64,000 bases of DNA, taken from NCBI RefSeq assembly GCF_000150275.1, contig NW_002060943.1:1360628-1424627 (forward strand). The letters run 5' to 3'. This DNA is from Trichoplax adhaerens. Taxonomy: Eukaryota; Placozoa; Uniplacotomia; Trichoplacea; Trichoplacidae. Under the pieces are notes generated by a model. That model did not search any database and was not told the DNA's origin. It was given only the letters and a program-made list of their open reading frames with translations. The translations under genes and the position numbers were made by a program. This document shows, piece by piece, positions 1 to 14,971 of this stretch (position 1 is its first letter; every line of letters starts with the position of its first letter).

Positions 1-2084
1 GCATCATATAGAGAAAATAATTTCTTATCACTGATCTATTAGCAGCATCTGGTAGAAAAATCAAACACATTCGGCGTTGGTTCTACGTATGAATGATGAA
101 TATTGTCAACTTTCATGAATTAAAGATGACTGTTAATAATAGCAAAATAATACTAAAATTTCATCTATTGAAATAATATCAGTTTTCTTATATGTTTTGG
201 AGATATTTACCTATTTCCATCAATAGCAACAGCAAGAATAATATAATTACATGATGGAAATAGTTAACGAACACCTTGAGTTGGCAATAAAATAATTATT
301 GTATTATTATGACTTAATACGTTAGTTGAATATTGAAACAACGACGTCATTCTATTAATTTTACACGGATATTATTATTTCACTGAATAGTAAGATAGGA
401 AATTCTATAGATATTATCAAGCTAATATTAGCTTTTTATTTTATCAAGTACAAGAATAACAAGATATTATTGTTACAAGGAATATTGCAATACAATAGAA
501 ACTATTCAATTATAACAGATAAGTAGTGATGAATTCATTGATATGAAGATTAATATTGACATGAAAACGTTAGAATAGATAACAAAAAGAATAATTTATT
601 GAATTGATTAATAATAGGAACTCATGTGTTTCTATTCCTTTCATCATCTTACTCTTCTATTAATTTTCTAAGCTATTTCAATCTTTAATTTGATTAAATT
701 CGACAGTAACAATGATACAATAAGAATATTACCAAAAAAATAGATGAATTATCCTTGATAATTTTCATTTTTCTCCAAAAATAACCGTTATATAAATAGC
801 TTGCGATAATTAGATGATGAAAACACCTTAAATTTAATCATTATTGATGACTTTTTATTCTATATCTAGTAAATAAGAATGAAAGTGATGGAAAATAAAA
901 ATACTAAATTGTATCAAGGCTATCCGCATACATCTTAATAACACAGTACTAGATCGAGTACATCGATTGAAGGATTATTCCACCTATTCAAACTCTTTAC
1001 CGCGTAGAATATAACTGCAAAGATTACTGCTTTTGCAATCTTTCAATACTTAATTGTAGATTTTCAGATTGAAGAAGAAGCCTGATCGTAGTAACGTATT
1101 ATAGGCTTGTTTATTCAAGATAATTCTAGTATCATCATAATTTTTAGTTTCATAAAATACTGTATCGTCCAATTCCATCAACTCAGAGTATATTTCTGCG
1201 GTATATATGTTCACATATATATCATAAATCATAATGATGAAATCAATAACGATTCTTTATAAATAATTTTAAGTTCCTGCCTAAAGGACTTATCATGATG
1301 ATGAAAAACTAGCTTGAGATACTTTAGATGATTATATTATAATCTAATATCCAGATCTATATTTTAGAATGCTCAGGATGTCAATGACAGAACAACGACA
1401 TAAGCCAAAAAATGATTTTATAATCAGCATTACTATGATGACATGTAGATTTACATAACGAAGTTATATTCTATAAAATTATGATGGCATAATAATACAA
1501 AATCAAAATTGATTTACTATAGCTATTGATAAAAAAGTGAAGAGGAAACAGTAACTAATACAAATTTTGAAGAGAATTATAATATTAATTTTCCAAAATG
1601 ACAAAAGGTGCGATTTCTTGCTAGTAATAAAAGTGTCTATTCGGCTTTTCATTGCATTAAATGGTAATTTAAATTATCAATTGAGGTTGAAGCAGAGCTT
1701 ATCCATCAGTTCAAGACTTTCATTAACTTAATATGCCGTAATGTTTAATGAAAGTAAGTATAACTATAATATATCAAATGATTAGATATCTTTTAATATA
1801 TGTTAATGGGTTCTGCCGTTATTAGAAAAAACTGCAATATTTCGATATTATCTGTTAATGTAGCTAGGATAATTGAATTTTTTCGTCTTGTAATTATTGA
1901 AAGTATAAATTTAGAATTAATAGAATAGCTGTGAGATGCTGCTTTCTATGTATATTCGGTATCAGCATTCCACTAACTACCATAAAAGAGTAGAATTTGT
2001 AGCCATTTGTAAGATCCCTGCAGCATTGCTTAGAACTTTAAGAATTTCGAGATAACTTTAGGTATCATATTAGTGCTTACTTTA

Positions 2085-2460
2085 ATAGGCTGTCCTCTAA
2101 TCTTAACTCATTATCCTCTTATTTGTATATATCAGGTAAGGGCTACAGTATTCATCATTAGACAGATTCATTATTATACAGATTCATCAGTACAGTGTTA
2201 TTGAAAGGTATTTTATTAAGACTTTAAAGTAAAACTTGTACAACGGTTCATGATTCGATCTAATCATACAAACGCTATCGTCTAATCTTAACTTTTCATC
2301 CTCATACTAGTAAGAGTATATCATAGGTAAGTGTTTAAGTATTCATCATTATTCAGATTCGTTAATACACTTTTCTTAATAGATGCTTTATTAAAATTTT
2401 TGAAAAGTAATTTATCTAACTATTCATGATTCGATCTAAATGATACGGACCACATAATCT
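2085..2460. repeat. Diverged tandem duplication, about 185 bp unit
   Basis: Two copies begin near 2096 and 2281 (shared TCTAATCTTAACT). Both continue with GGTAAG, then ATTCATCATTA, a TTTTATTAA stretch and CATGATTCGATCTAA in the same order. They are clearly related but have many substitutions and small indels. Confidence 0.7.
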
Positions 2461-5400
2461 GGAAAAATAATCATGCTCAATGTTAGCTCTATTGCAACTG
2501 AAACTGTACCTGGCTCTATTCACTAAAATTTATAAGATTCATCAGAATATCTCTCAATGGGGGTGAGTTTCTTTGAAAAAGCCATCTATTATTCGTTATT
2601 GTTATTCGCTATCGATGATTACCATTTGAAATTGTATACTTACTTTTATGAAAGTTATGAAAGAAATAGACACATAGCATTAAACTGTTCAAACTTTTGT
2701 CCCTCTAAACTAAGAGAAAAGACCGCTGCTACTAACTCTGTTAATGGAATAGTTAAAACTAACCTAATTGACCTCCGAATAAATTTTTCAATAGAATTAG
2801 ATTTGAATAGCGCACGTTAATCAGCTACAAAGCTATTGTAATGGTTATATCATAAACCTTAGTGCATGCAGTAGATAAATTAGGCTGGTTGCAGGGTTAC
2901 GGCAACCCATTTATTCTTTTAGGAAGACTATCTTTAATTTATGATCACTATCCATTAATTTCACAGTATACTCAAAAGAACTAGCTAGAGGCAACAATTC
3001 AATATCGTATAAAATTGGATAGTCCTAGAAATAAGGTTAAAATTTCAGCCTATAATAACCGACGACAATTCAGTAAATATTCATTTTGAATATTTTGAAC
3101 GAGCTAATCAGTGGTATATTTTAGGTTTATGCGCAGGTCATATTCTAGAGATAAAAGCAAAATGGTTTCCTTTTTTCCCTAGGGTCATATGAAGTTTAAT
3201 TCTGAATAAAGAGCTGCAATATGGCTACAATTAATGTAATGAATAAATGCATATCTATAATTCGCCTTTAGACTTATTGACCTAAGAATCAGCTACTGAT
3301 TTATAAAATTCCTTCGTCTATATATTTATATATTAATATCAGTTTATCATGTAATATTAGCACGATTGTTATTGAAATAAATTATTTAATAAGTTGAAGG
3401 TTAGTATTGTCGGATGATGTCATTACTTTTATACAGAAGCTTTCTGCAGAAAAGAAATTACGTATTACAATATTCGTTTGTAAATTCATAAGTAATTGAG
3501 CATATTCTGCACCGGGAATGAAATCCAAGCATCCTATTCGTATTATAATGATCCATTTAACACTTACGCATTTATTATAGGTTTAACGATAGAAATTTTG
3601 GAGACTATTTCCATTTAGACTTAGCAGAAAGTATAATTAATCACTATTACGTAAGTTATGGTGAGGGACGAAGTTAGCCAGTAAAAGGATAAGTATTAAT
3701 TATTTGTAATAATCTGCAATTCAGGTCAAAATGATAGTTTATTCCTCCCCTACAGCATAATCATTTCGCCCTAAAAGCACATTATGGCGACCACGATAAA
3801 GTTTTATGACTTACGTACTTTAATTGATAATTAATTATTCGGTGCTACTTAAACTTTATGTTGGCCTTTCAGATTAGACTTTGAACTATTGATATCTTGT
3901 AGTGGATCTAGAAGTATAAGATAGATAAGCAGATCCATGACCTTCACCAGATTTTAGTGCATATTTCTATCGTTTAAATTATTTATAGCTTGATAGACTC
4001 AGAGGGAGCTTTTAATTGTTACCCTTCAGCCTTTTTGACGATAGTGATGAATGATAAAGTCCACTAATGACGTTATCGGTCCTATATAATTTCATTAAAG
4101 AGGTTAAAATACCGGATATAGGTTCATATTTCTTTCAACTCTCCTAAAATTTATTATTATAGCATAAGATCATTATGGTACTAGGTTCTTAAAGATTTTT
4201 AATACTGGTGTTACATAGACAATGCCAACTCATACTGTATGCATTGCCATAAATGATCCCATTCGTTATTATTACAGCAATTGCAGAGTTATAATCTGCT
4301 AACAATGTTATTATATTTATATCTAGATCAACTTTCTTGACCTAACACTGTGTAGTCAAAGTTTTCACGTGATGGTAATCTGTCGCAGTCATTAAAATAA
4401 CTTATCTAAGAACTCATAGTTCAATAAGATAATAATTTATTTTAAACTTTTCATAAGTATAAAGTACCACTAGTCAAGATAAATTATGTATGAGATTGTC
4501 CTTAATTTTCAATATCTATATAATATCTTAACCTAAATAATGCTTTTGTTACTAAAATATACTTATAGCGTAGCAAACATATTTAAACACCTGATAGAGT
4601 ATATAAGTAGGATGATAATCAATAAAAAGTGTTACACATGCTATGCTGTGCTGTGTCTTTCAATGTGCACTTCGTAAAGATTCCAGCTACCCTAGGCTAG
4701 AGAAGTAGTCTATGGACTAAAGTAAATTTACTATATATACCGAATTGTTTCCGTATATCACAAGGGCAGTTATTGCGTAATCGCTGTGCAATTATGGCTG
4801 CATAAGACTAGACAATTTTACCAAATTCTTTTAAACTATCGATTGGTTTGAAGGTTGTTTATGTATATTAGTGTTTTTACTTCAGGTTTAAGCTGTGCAA
4901 CTATTACATTAATCACACGAGATTCAAAAATTGTGAAAGCGTTGAATAGCTAAAAATCATATGCACAATCGAAAAATATAGATGTTATTAGGCTCATGTT
5001 ATAATCCAAATATATACGCGTATTATTATTTGTAGTGTATTTAGAATATCCTGTAACTATATTCTACTTTTAAATATAGGCATGTTGTATTGCTCTTATA
5101 TTTAGACATATCTACAGTCTGCTTACTTCACATTCATATATAAGCTACTGTATTTAGTTATTACAGTACTCGCTGTTTGCTACAATCACCAGCTATGTTG
5201 TAACCTGTCATGGTATATGTTGTATCTAATTCTACAATCCTATTCTCTGCATGTGCTCTATCTTATAAATACCGCCGTTTTCCACCTCAGAAATCGTTAG
5301 TTTCCAGGTTAGTCTTCACACGTTACTCACGACAGCTTGAACGCTAGTCTACCGTAACTACCTCGCTGTACTTTACTACTTAAAATAAAGTATAACTTTT

Positions 5401-8212
5401 ATACAACTTTTGGTGTACTAATTGTAAATGGCAACTTAATCTCAATCCTCCGAGATATTGAACGCTCCATCACAATTATGTTCAGATCTATGATATTACC
5501 ATCGGAAATGATTTTGATTGCATAAGTACTGTGCATTTCGCATACCAAACCAGCTTCATAATAGTCTATGGATTAAGGCTTGATATGGCAGCAGATACAA
5601 TCGCAGTATCAGTTATTTTTTACATTTAAGCTTAATATTATATTACATAATTGTACAGCGGAACTGTTTTGTTCATAGTTAATACTATATTAGATCAATG
5701 GTAAGCCATTAGATGTAGCTTAATATGACAGAATCGTAATAATAGCGTAGATTACATTAATTTATTTGAACTAGTGCTGAATTTATGAATGTGTCGTAGC
5801 AATAGATTGACTATGGTTTGGCATAGTTCAAGTCTACATATTCGAAAATTAATTAACTGATAAGTATTTCTATAATCCGAACATTTCATGGCGAATAGAA
5901 TACATTACGGCTTCAATATGCAGAATATATCAGGATAATTGATTTACAAGGTAGTACAGTAAGAAATGTACTACAGATATCTTGGTCAATTATTTTTTAA
6001 ATATCTTATGTTTTAATACATCGGAGCTGCATTTTGCTTTTTAAATTGAACGATTTAAACATTTTGGCCTATGTTAAGATTATCATAGTGCTCGATTCTA
6101 CCTTTTCTGGTGTCAGCAATTTTAAATTCTAGCTACTTCATATGATTCATATGTCATAATATAGCAAAGTTCAGATCCAGTCGTTCACGATCTATTTATC
6201 ATATATGCATGAAATTTCTTGCAATATGATATTCTATCAAATAAATTCATTCCCATCTCTAATATAATTAATGTTATAACCATCCCGAATATCCAACATC
6301 TTTGTCCAAGTCACAGTGTCTTTCTAAGATCTTGTGAATTTTTCAGAATATTGCATTTTGGCAAACATATTCGATTTGATAAGAATAATATTCTTTGATT
6401 GGACTTTAGACTATATTCACTGTTTGATTGCTTAGACACTCTCTTTTAGATCCTTTTTTGGTGAACTCTTAATAAAGAATTGGATGCGAAGTTTAATGTA
6501 AGTTATTCTATAGGGGTGCAATTGCGACTGATAGTAACGGAAATTGATTGTTGATATATAGGAAGGAAGATATGAAAGGAAACAGGATACAGATAAAGCA
6601 AATTTACAATCTTTTATCTTTATTAATGCCGATGATGATATTCGGAAATCATTTGTTTCCCTGTATACTAACATCTTCGCTATCGTTATCAAGTGTCGGA
6701 ATTCACGTGCTTACAACTATAAAAATAAGTTAGAACAATACAAATCTATAGCAATGATTTTCTCTTAACTTTCACACTCTATCCTACTAGAAAATGACTA
6801 AAACTCTTAATTATACGTAATACAGATATTGTGGTCAATCCTTTTAATAGATGACTATTACTATACAGTATTTGAATCTTTTTATAAGAGCAAGATAGTG
6901 AATAAGCTGAGAAGAAAACTTATGAATATTTAATGATTAATTACTCTTAATTTAAAGAACTGTTTTATTTTCATGTTCTGTGTGTATTTATTGCAATGAA
7001 AGGAATTTGAAAAGCTCAATAAAGACTCAATGGCAGCTATCCTTCGCTTTTGATCAATATGTAATATGCCAATTCATGCGAAATTTAAGTGCTTTCAGAT
7101 TAAATTACTGTCCTTAAAATTCCTGTCGTTAAGACAAATGGCATACTTATTTCAAGACAGCATCTACACTTAATTTCATCCACGGTTTTTAACTGTTCGG
7201 CATAAGTTATTTAAATCGCAAAATTAAAACTTAAAATACTTTATTATCAATAAAATATATTCAGCCATTTCCGATGATCTAGCTCATAATAAACGAATTT
7301 TCAATCTGAATAAAACATGATATAGGCTTATGCAGTTGAAGAAAATGATTTTTGTACGCTAATTTCTTGATATGGCCATCGAGTATTGTTTATTAAGTTT
7401 ATTTTATAACAAGATCTTACGGAAAACGTTTTTTAAATACCTTCCTTCGACTTAATTTATAATAAATAAATCCCATAAAGTCAAAGATCAAATACCATGC
7501 AGGAACTGGAAGGGTTAAATAAAGCGATTTCAAGCAATTTCCGCCAGTTTATTTACAGTAAAACATATAAGTATTAATTTCAATAGCTGAATTTCAATAT
7601 ATACAATTTCATTGTTGATCGCGACAAGTCTAATAGTAGACAGTTTAAACTAAAATTATTTTCTCGTATTTCCTGATAACTATGTTGGTTGGATTTAAAT
7701 TTTTGGCTAGCTTGCATAGTCTAAAACAATTATTCTATGAGTCTGCTAGTAAATAGTATAGACTAGAATAGCGCCTATTATTCGATGATGATACTCAGAG
7801 TATATTAATTTTTGGCTAGCTCATAAAATCTCAACTACTCGTATTTATTCACTAAGAAAGAAATTTTCCTCAAATTACTGATACTGTGGTAGTAGCAGGC
7901 ATGAAATAAAGTAGCAGCCGTTTTTCAGATGATTGTCCATATTGAAGGAATATCAATATTTAGTCATCATTTCTAACAGTTTATAGAAACCCTGGTCGAA
8001 CATTATTTTTTTAACTAAATTAAGACAGCGATTAATACAAATTATCTAGTGGGATAGCTAAAAATTACTGTAATTGTTTAACAAGTTAATGATGTTTACC
8101 ATCTTGAGAAAAAGTAATGAATAGATTGGGTCCATTTTTCATCTCTAAATCGCCCTAAAATTCAAGCTAATTTATTCAGTACTAAATGAAACACGCAAAG
8201 GACGGTATTAAA

Positions 8213-8735
8213 AAGTTCTTAAGACTCTTTTTAAAGCCTGATCTTGTTATAGTTTAATGTTAATTATGTACAAAGTAGAAATTTTAAAATTTCTGTATTT
8301 TGCAATTTATCACTAATAAGCTTTCAGTATCCTTTTAAAGCCTACTCTCATCACATTTTGATATTAAACACAATGTTAGAAATTTTCAATGTTCTACTTT
8401 TTTACTATTTGTCATTAATAAGCTCTCAGTCTGTTTTTAAAGCCTGCACCCATCTTATTTCAATATTAATTGAAGATATGATAAAATTTTGTGAAATTTT
8501 CTCTTTTTTTTATTTGTCACTAAGAAGCTCTCAGTCTTATTTTAAAACCTGCTTCATCATATTTTGATATTAGTTAAACACATAATAGAAATTTTTAAAC
8601 TTTTCTGCATTTTGCTTTAGTCACTAGTAATCTCTCAGTCTTCTCTAAAGCCCACTGTCAATAAGTTTCGATATTAAACACATGGCAGAAATTTTAAAAT
8701 TTCCTGCTTTCTCCTATTTGTCACTGCTGTACAGT
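8213..8735. repeat. Tandem array, about 104 bp unit, five copies
   Basis: Five imperfect copies are anchored by AAGCCTG-type words near 8234, 8338, 8440, 8545 and 8646. Each unit carries in order an agctctcag word, a tttaaagcctg word, a catcttatttcgatatta stretch, an agaaattttaaa stretch and atttgtcacta. No coding potential is preserved between copies. Confidence 0.85.
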
Positions 8736-10989
8736 AGAGATTGACTACCTAATTCGGTTTAAGTCATGTGCATAGTCATCAAGTCAGAAGTCTTGCTATG
8801 CCCGTAGTTAAATATTTATTTACCAAATATTTCAGTAGGATTAAAGATAGGCAAGTTAAGGCAACATATAGCCATTCGAGAAGTTATATAACTACTGGAA
8901 CGATATTCAAATACCAGGAGTCATCGGTAATGGTACGCTCGTCGATGCACGAGCTTTGCACAAGCCCACTAAGTACACAAATACATAAGTGTTAGTTAGC
9001 CCCGAGTAACTTATTTATTTTTCTTTATTATACATTATGCATAATACTGTTACATGTCGAAGATTTAAAAACCAATAGTCAATATTATAGTATACTACAG
9101 GATGAACTGTAACCTCTCTATACAGCTGGTGAATAACCATTGACTAATTAGTTGATATACACGAGAATTAGCGACGTTATGACGTTTATTTTTCTGTCGG
9201 TGCAATTGTAATGCTAATATTAATTTATGTTAGGTAAATGTTAATACATGGACACCATCGAATAAATTCAGTATTAAGTTCTGGCTGAATATCTAAAAAA
9301 TGCATCACTTAAGAAAGGAATTTATTTCCGATAAACCGCTCAATTATCAGTATAAAGGCATGAATCGTCAATCAGGAGCTATTAGTTAAACAGAGTTTTC
9401 AAATAGTATAAAATCTACTTACTGTAACATTATCTATTATGGCACTATCGATAATCTATTACATTTCTTCTTTGCAAAACACCAATCATAAAGGAAAATG
9501 CTAGTAAATACAATTTGATCCAAAAACCATCCCAGATACTCCTATCAATATTTTAAGATGTAAAATGTATTTGATTTATTTGCGAAATACAGCATGAGCA
9601 GACAGGAATCAAGGAGGAAATATTTGAAATTAGATCTACAAATGCTTCTTTTTGAGTACCATAACATCGTAATCATTCTCAGTAGCAATGAAAACTACAT
9701 TATAGATTGCAATTGCTATTGTAACTTAGAGCAACAAATATTTGCTATCATAAGCATATTAAGAAATCAGGTTCTACACTAGTTGATTTTAAACGTATAC
9801 ATGACGTAATCTCCTGCTGTGCAAGGAAAAGCGATTGGTTTTAGGCTTATAGTGTGTGCATCTGACTGTAAAAATATTTGGTTAGGCCACTTTCAACGTG
9901 ATATAAAATCTATAAGGCTTTCGTTGCTGAATTCCATTCCTGTTATATATACATCAATTATGATTGAATGATACGTATGTACTTTTCATGAATTGCGACT
10001 TGTTTGTATGTACACTGTTAGGTCAAGTTGAAGGTACTGAGAGTATTGGCAGCACTTTAAACCATTTTATCACACTCTCTTACGTTTAGGAATGTGTAAT
10101 GATGCAATCTTACAACAAAAATGTCGACCAGAGTTATAAAAGACAGGTTTTTAATGCTCCAAATTTCTAGAATCTTAACCTGTTCCTTTGCAATTATAAA
10201 TGTATTTCCATACACTGTAGAGTAACTGATAATATTTGCAAAGATGGCCCTCTAAAATCTTCATCTAAACTCTTAATTGTTTCTATCTATCGTTGGCTAT
10301 GTCCATTTATATTATTAGCATAGATTTTCATCCATAGCCACTTACTTTGGTAAAATACCTTTCTGGTATCGTATTATTATCTATGCCCATTATTTAATTA
10401 TAAATATAATAATTTCTTACATAGAATCCAAAATCTGCATCGACATTTTTTCCTGGTTATTAACTTTTTCGGTTTCTTAGAGACAATTTGCATATAAACT
10501 GTCTAGAACCTGAAGAAATTTTTAAAGCATATATAGTTCTTTAGCAGTATAGGTGTCACTGTTCTCAAAATTTTTACGATTAATTTATATAAAATCCCCA
10601 AAATCCTATTCAACATCTTGCATTTATTGTTAAGAATTAAGCCTTACTGTACTCTTTTTAATTTAAATTAGCTTTACTTGATTCTACCAACAGTTATTAC
10701 TGGCCTATTTAAATCAATTTTCTTCTTTAAATAAAACTGTCGTTACAATTACCTTAACGGTTTAGCTCGTATATGAAATCAAAAGTAGCATAGAACTGTA
10801 AGATATCAGATATAGGATATTGCTTTGCGTGTATTTAAATGAGTCTATCTTGTTTTAAATGATCTAGCTTTATCCAAAACAAATTAATTAATGAAATAAG
10901 CACTGACATTACAATATTGGAGCCAAAGTGCCGGTATTTTTTGATTGATGTAATATTTTTAAATGCGAGTAGATATCAATCACAGTTTT

Positions 10990-11560
10990 GAAATAGCATA
11001 TAATGATGCTCAACACAATGTAAATATCTGATCAAATATATCATTAGTATGAATAAATTTATTCAGCTAAAATAGACAAACATATCCTACCATTTACGCC
11101 AGGCCGTTTTCTTATCGGTTTACACTTTTTAGATGTGCGTCATTTATGGGAGGTAACATCATAAAATATTGAACGTTCGAATGCAAATAAATGATTGAAA
11201 GGGTAATAAACATGAGCAATTCGCACATTTGAAATAGAAGAAGACATGATCACATTTGAGTTAGCACTTTATCCTTGTGATACTATACATTTATATTTGC
11301 ATTGTATCAAAATATCATGGAATAGCAGACGATGTGAATAAATCACTACAGCTTTAGAATGAATAAACTTATTTAGGCGAAATAGACAATAGTATTTATA
11401 ACACTGAAGCTGAACTTTTGTTTAATGATTCTACTCTTTTAGATATACGCAAATTGGGCTATGGAAATTGCATAAAATATTGAAAGATACGAAGAATTTA
11501 ATATATTATTAGCGTAAATAAATTTATATAATTGATACATGTAGAGACATCATCAAGTTG
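10990..11560. repeat. Diverged tandem duplication, about 310 bp unit
   Basis: Shared words recur at a constant 310 bp offset: gaataaa-tttatt-agc with aaatagacaa (near 11051 and 11361), ttttagat (near 11130 and 11437) and cataaaatattgaa (near 11160 and 11471). Divergence is high. Confidence 0.6.
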
Positions 11561-12479
11561 AAGATCAAGCTTTCTTTATTAAAGCTACTCTGACAGATGC
11601 GTGGATACTTCCGGTATAGAGCGTTGAAATCGCGTGAAGTGATGCGTGACTCACTTAAAATAAATAATTAAATACGCTATCAACGAATATATTTGCTTTA
11701 CTCTAATACATTCGGACTTTTAAGCTTAGAATTTCATAATGATATTACTCTTATAGAATTGCTGCATGAACGATGTTTAAGTAATATGAACTGCTAGTCG
11801 ATTTAATGCAAACAAGTAATTACAGAAATTATGAGCATGAATAAATTTATTGAATCAGCTTTGCCCCTTATTGGCTAATGACTTCTTGGACATAATCATT
11901 TGATCGATCTCAAATGCCGATATCCAATCCGGTTTGATTACTGCATAAGGCGCAATATTGTTAATGTTGATTTATGAGCAAGTTTACTATGACAGGAAAA
12001 TTCGCAAATTGATTATCGCCTGATGAATACTTTTATAGTGGTAATAGGCAATATTAAATATTACCTAGTTAGACGTTCTAAGTGGAATAAGATCAAAATG
12101 AGCGTTAATTTTTCAGCATTTTTAGAAATAACATATGGAGCGAATGACGTTATTAATCAAAAAATTACCGTAAAAATAATATCAATAAATCAAAAAATTA
12201 CAGTTAATTGATGTTGTGTCTAAAATATGAACATTAGATAGAAGGCCTACAGAAAATTTTAACTCCATTTAAAGATTGTATCACATGATGGCTAGCTTAA
12301 GGAAGGTATAAATTGGTTGTAAAATTATGATTATGATACCATTATTTTGCCATCATGGTAATGAAATATGACAAATATAAAATGATAGTTGAGCAGTGTC
12401 AATCGATATTTGCTGTTGTATTTTGTATCTTATCTTCATGATAGCAATATTGAAGTTTTTCTTTCAATTTATGTAGTTG

Positions 12480-14971
12480 ATGAAGCCGAAAAGAATTGAT
12501 ATTATTCGAGCTTCAGAAAAAGCAGATAAAAGAATTTTACAAGTCATAAAAAAGTTGAATATCGATATAGATGTTTATGGTAGAGAAGTAAGTTCAGATG
12601 TTGCAGGACAATTAGATTGAAGTAGTTTGGTCTTGAAATTAAATTATTTTTTAAATTGATTGAATTAGAGCTGGCCTTTTGGTTCCGCTTTACAATATCA
12701 GATTTTTTTTAATAATATTGAAGCCATACGCTTTCTTCTCGAAAATGGAGCAGATCCAAATCATTTAGACGTAAGCTAAGTGAGATATAAATCAGATTTG
12801 AGCTAATTCCTTCATGCTTATTTGATCAATTTTAACAAATTTACCTTATCATTATCCACACTTGGTACATTTGGATAGTAGTACTAGTGATAAAAACCTT
12901 AATCTTATACCGAATAGATTAAAAATTCCGCTAATTTTTTTGCAAATGATTAGAAAGTTGCGTAGAATTTCATTTTTACTGCCTTTAAGATAGGACTGAT
13001 TCCATTTTTTTTAATCTATTTTGGACGTAAATAGTTTAGTTTAACAACTCCAATACATTGGGCAGCCGTCTTTGGCCATTTAGATGCCTTAAAATTAATG
13101 TACGAACATCATGGCGACATTAACATTATGTCTGGAGTAAGCATATTGATATTATTTTAATTATATTAATTTTAGCCTGTAATTTTCATAGCAATCATAG
13201 ATAATCTGCATATTATCAACTTAGCAACACAAAGTTAGAGTAATTTATTCCCTGTGTTATTTATTTGAAGGTTATAATTATATTTTGTCCCTATAAAGTT
13301 TTCAGTATCTAAAGATAGTTGATCGCCGTGATTAAGTTAAAATGGGCGAGCTAAATTCCAGGTTCTTAATAGTTATACAAATTAATGCTAAATATTATGA
13401 GATAGCCAAGTAATGGGATGAATAATTATAATTATAATTAATCATTCAGTAAAAGAACTAAAATATATTAAAGCAGAATAGATGATTGCATTGCTCAGTT
13501 TATAAATTATTAATTGGTCAATTGTAATTATTTATGTATTACTCAAAGGAAGCATTAAATTGAGTAGAAATTTTGTAAGAGAGTTTGCAATTAGTTCATT
13601 CACTTATATCATTAGCTACGTTATCGACTATCTATCTTGGTTGGGTAATCTTAATCCAAATAAAGCATAAATCAAATTTCTTTATTGACAAACTGTTTTT
13701 TATATTGCAGAATAACCAGACGCCGCTTCTTTTTGCAGCTACAAATGGCGAGGAAGAAGTTATATCTTGGTTGATTGCACAAGGAGCGGATATCCATTGC
13801 CATGATACGGTAAGTGAGCTACAAGCAGTTAAATTAGACAAGGAATATATACACAAATTCTAACCCTATGCGATTATCGATTCTTATGTACAATCCATGT
13901 AAAAATAGCCAAATGCATAAATAAAGCAAAAAGTCTAATATATCAACTTACATGAATATTAAAGCAATCTACACTTATAGAATAGAATTATACATATAAG
14001 TAAAATATTTCAGTCATTTAATGGAATAAGTATATGCAAATATCTAGCCTATCTAGTCTATTGAATACGAAAACATGTGTAAAACAATAAATTCAAAGTA
14101 ATTTAATGATAAATGGCCATCTTGACTATTTAATCTATGTAAAATACATGAACATGAGCAAAATGATGAAATTTAATCGTAATCATGTGGAATTCATTTA
14201 CATGCACAATTAATGATGGTGTTAATCGATGTCTCAAATTTTATTATTGATCTGTTTAGTTTAGCAATTCCCCTTTACGAATAGCAATCGTTAATGGATT
14301 TGTTGGCTCGATGAAGTTGCTTATAAAATTGGGATTGGATATTGAAGATACCAATTATGTAAGTAGAATCATAGCACCTCTTACATAATATGATACAATT
14401 TGGTTATTTACTGCGTAGTTAAAGATCAATTTTATAATTGATCTAGTGATTGTGTACGTTAATTGATTTTACTTCTCCAATTTTTATGAGTAATCATTTT
14501 CAATCTTAATCTAAAACATAGAGGTTAGAAACGCCGATCTACGGTGCAATTCGTTATTACGATCCTGATATCAGTCTTGAAATGGTTAAGATTTTATTGG
14601 ATAACAATGCTAATGTTGATCATCAGAATAAGGTAATTATTGTATTTAGATCTCGCTACTAGAATTTCTTTCTTAGAATTCTTGTAAGGAGTAACTGCTA
14701 GTACTGCATATAATCAGATTTTATTGTGCTTTTAAAATAATCCCAACAAAGGAGCATTACAAAATATGTAAAACTTTCTTATACCTGTATATCAATAATT
14801 AATACTTTATGGTATAATATCTTCACTGAGGTATCTAATTATCTATTTAATGTTCGTTCCTTTTTAAAATTTTAGTTTGGACAAACACCTTTAGATATCG
14901 CTCATGATGTCGGAAATCAGCAAGTTGTGAAGGAAATTCTTAATAGTTTAGGCATAGAATTGGATGATTAA
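12480..14971 (+). CDS. Ankyrin-repeat protein, 7 exons
   Basis: Predicted exons are 12480-12587, 12702-12770, 13035-13136, 13711-13809, 14260-14358, 14522-14632 and 14876-14971 (stop). They join to a protein of about 227 residues, and every junction falls between codons (phase 0). After a charged N-terminal exon, each exon encodes about one ankyrin repeat: IRFLLENGADPNHLD (exon 2), TPIHWAAVFGHLDALKLM (exon 3), TPLLFAATNGEEEVISWLI (exon 4), SPLRIAIVNGFVGSMKLL (exon 5), TPIYGAIRYYDPDIS (exon 6) and TPLDIAHDVGNQQVVKEIL (exon 7). No signal peptide, membrane segment or second domain is visible, so a cytosolic or nuclear binding scaffold is likely, with unknown partner. Exon 2 is short, which leaves the first repeat incomplete. 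A downstream gene lies tail-to-tail. The class is certain; a named ortholog cannot be given. Confidence 0.85.

Larger units (their letters stand above)
1..12479. other. AT-rich gene-poor region
   Basis: I found no convincing coding exon here. The open frames are short (60-90 codons), show no family motif, and lack splice-compatible neighbours. Three weak tandem duplications lie inside and are listed separately. Distal regulatory DNA or non-coding transcripts cannot be excluded from sequence alone. Confidence 0.6.

Noticed and set aside
2557..2820. 87-codon open frame in the left arm
   Set aside because: It has no recognisable domain, no plausible neighbouring exons and ordinary AT-rich composition; the length is expected by chance.
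8768..8995. 75-codon open frame next to the 104 bp array
   Set aside because: No motif, signal peptide or partner exon was found, and nothing suggests homology.
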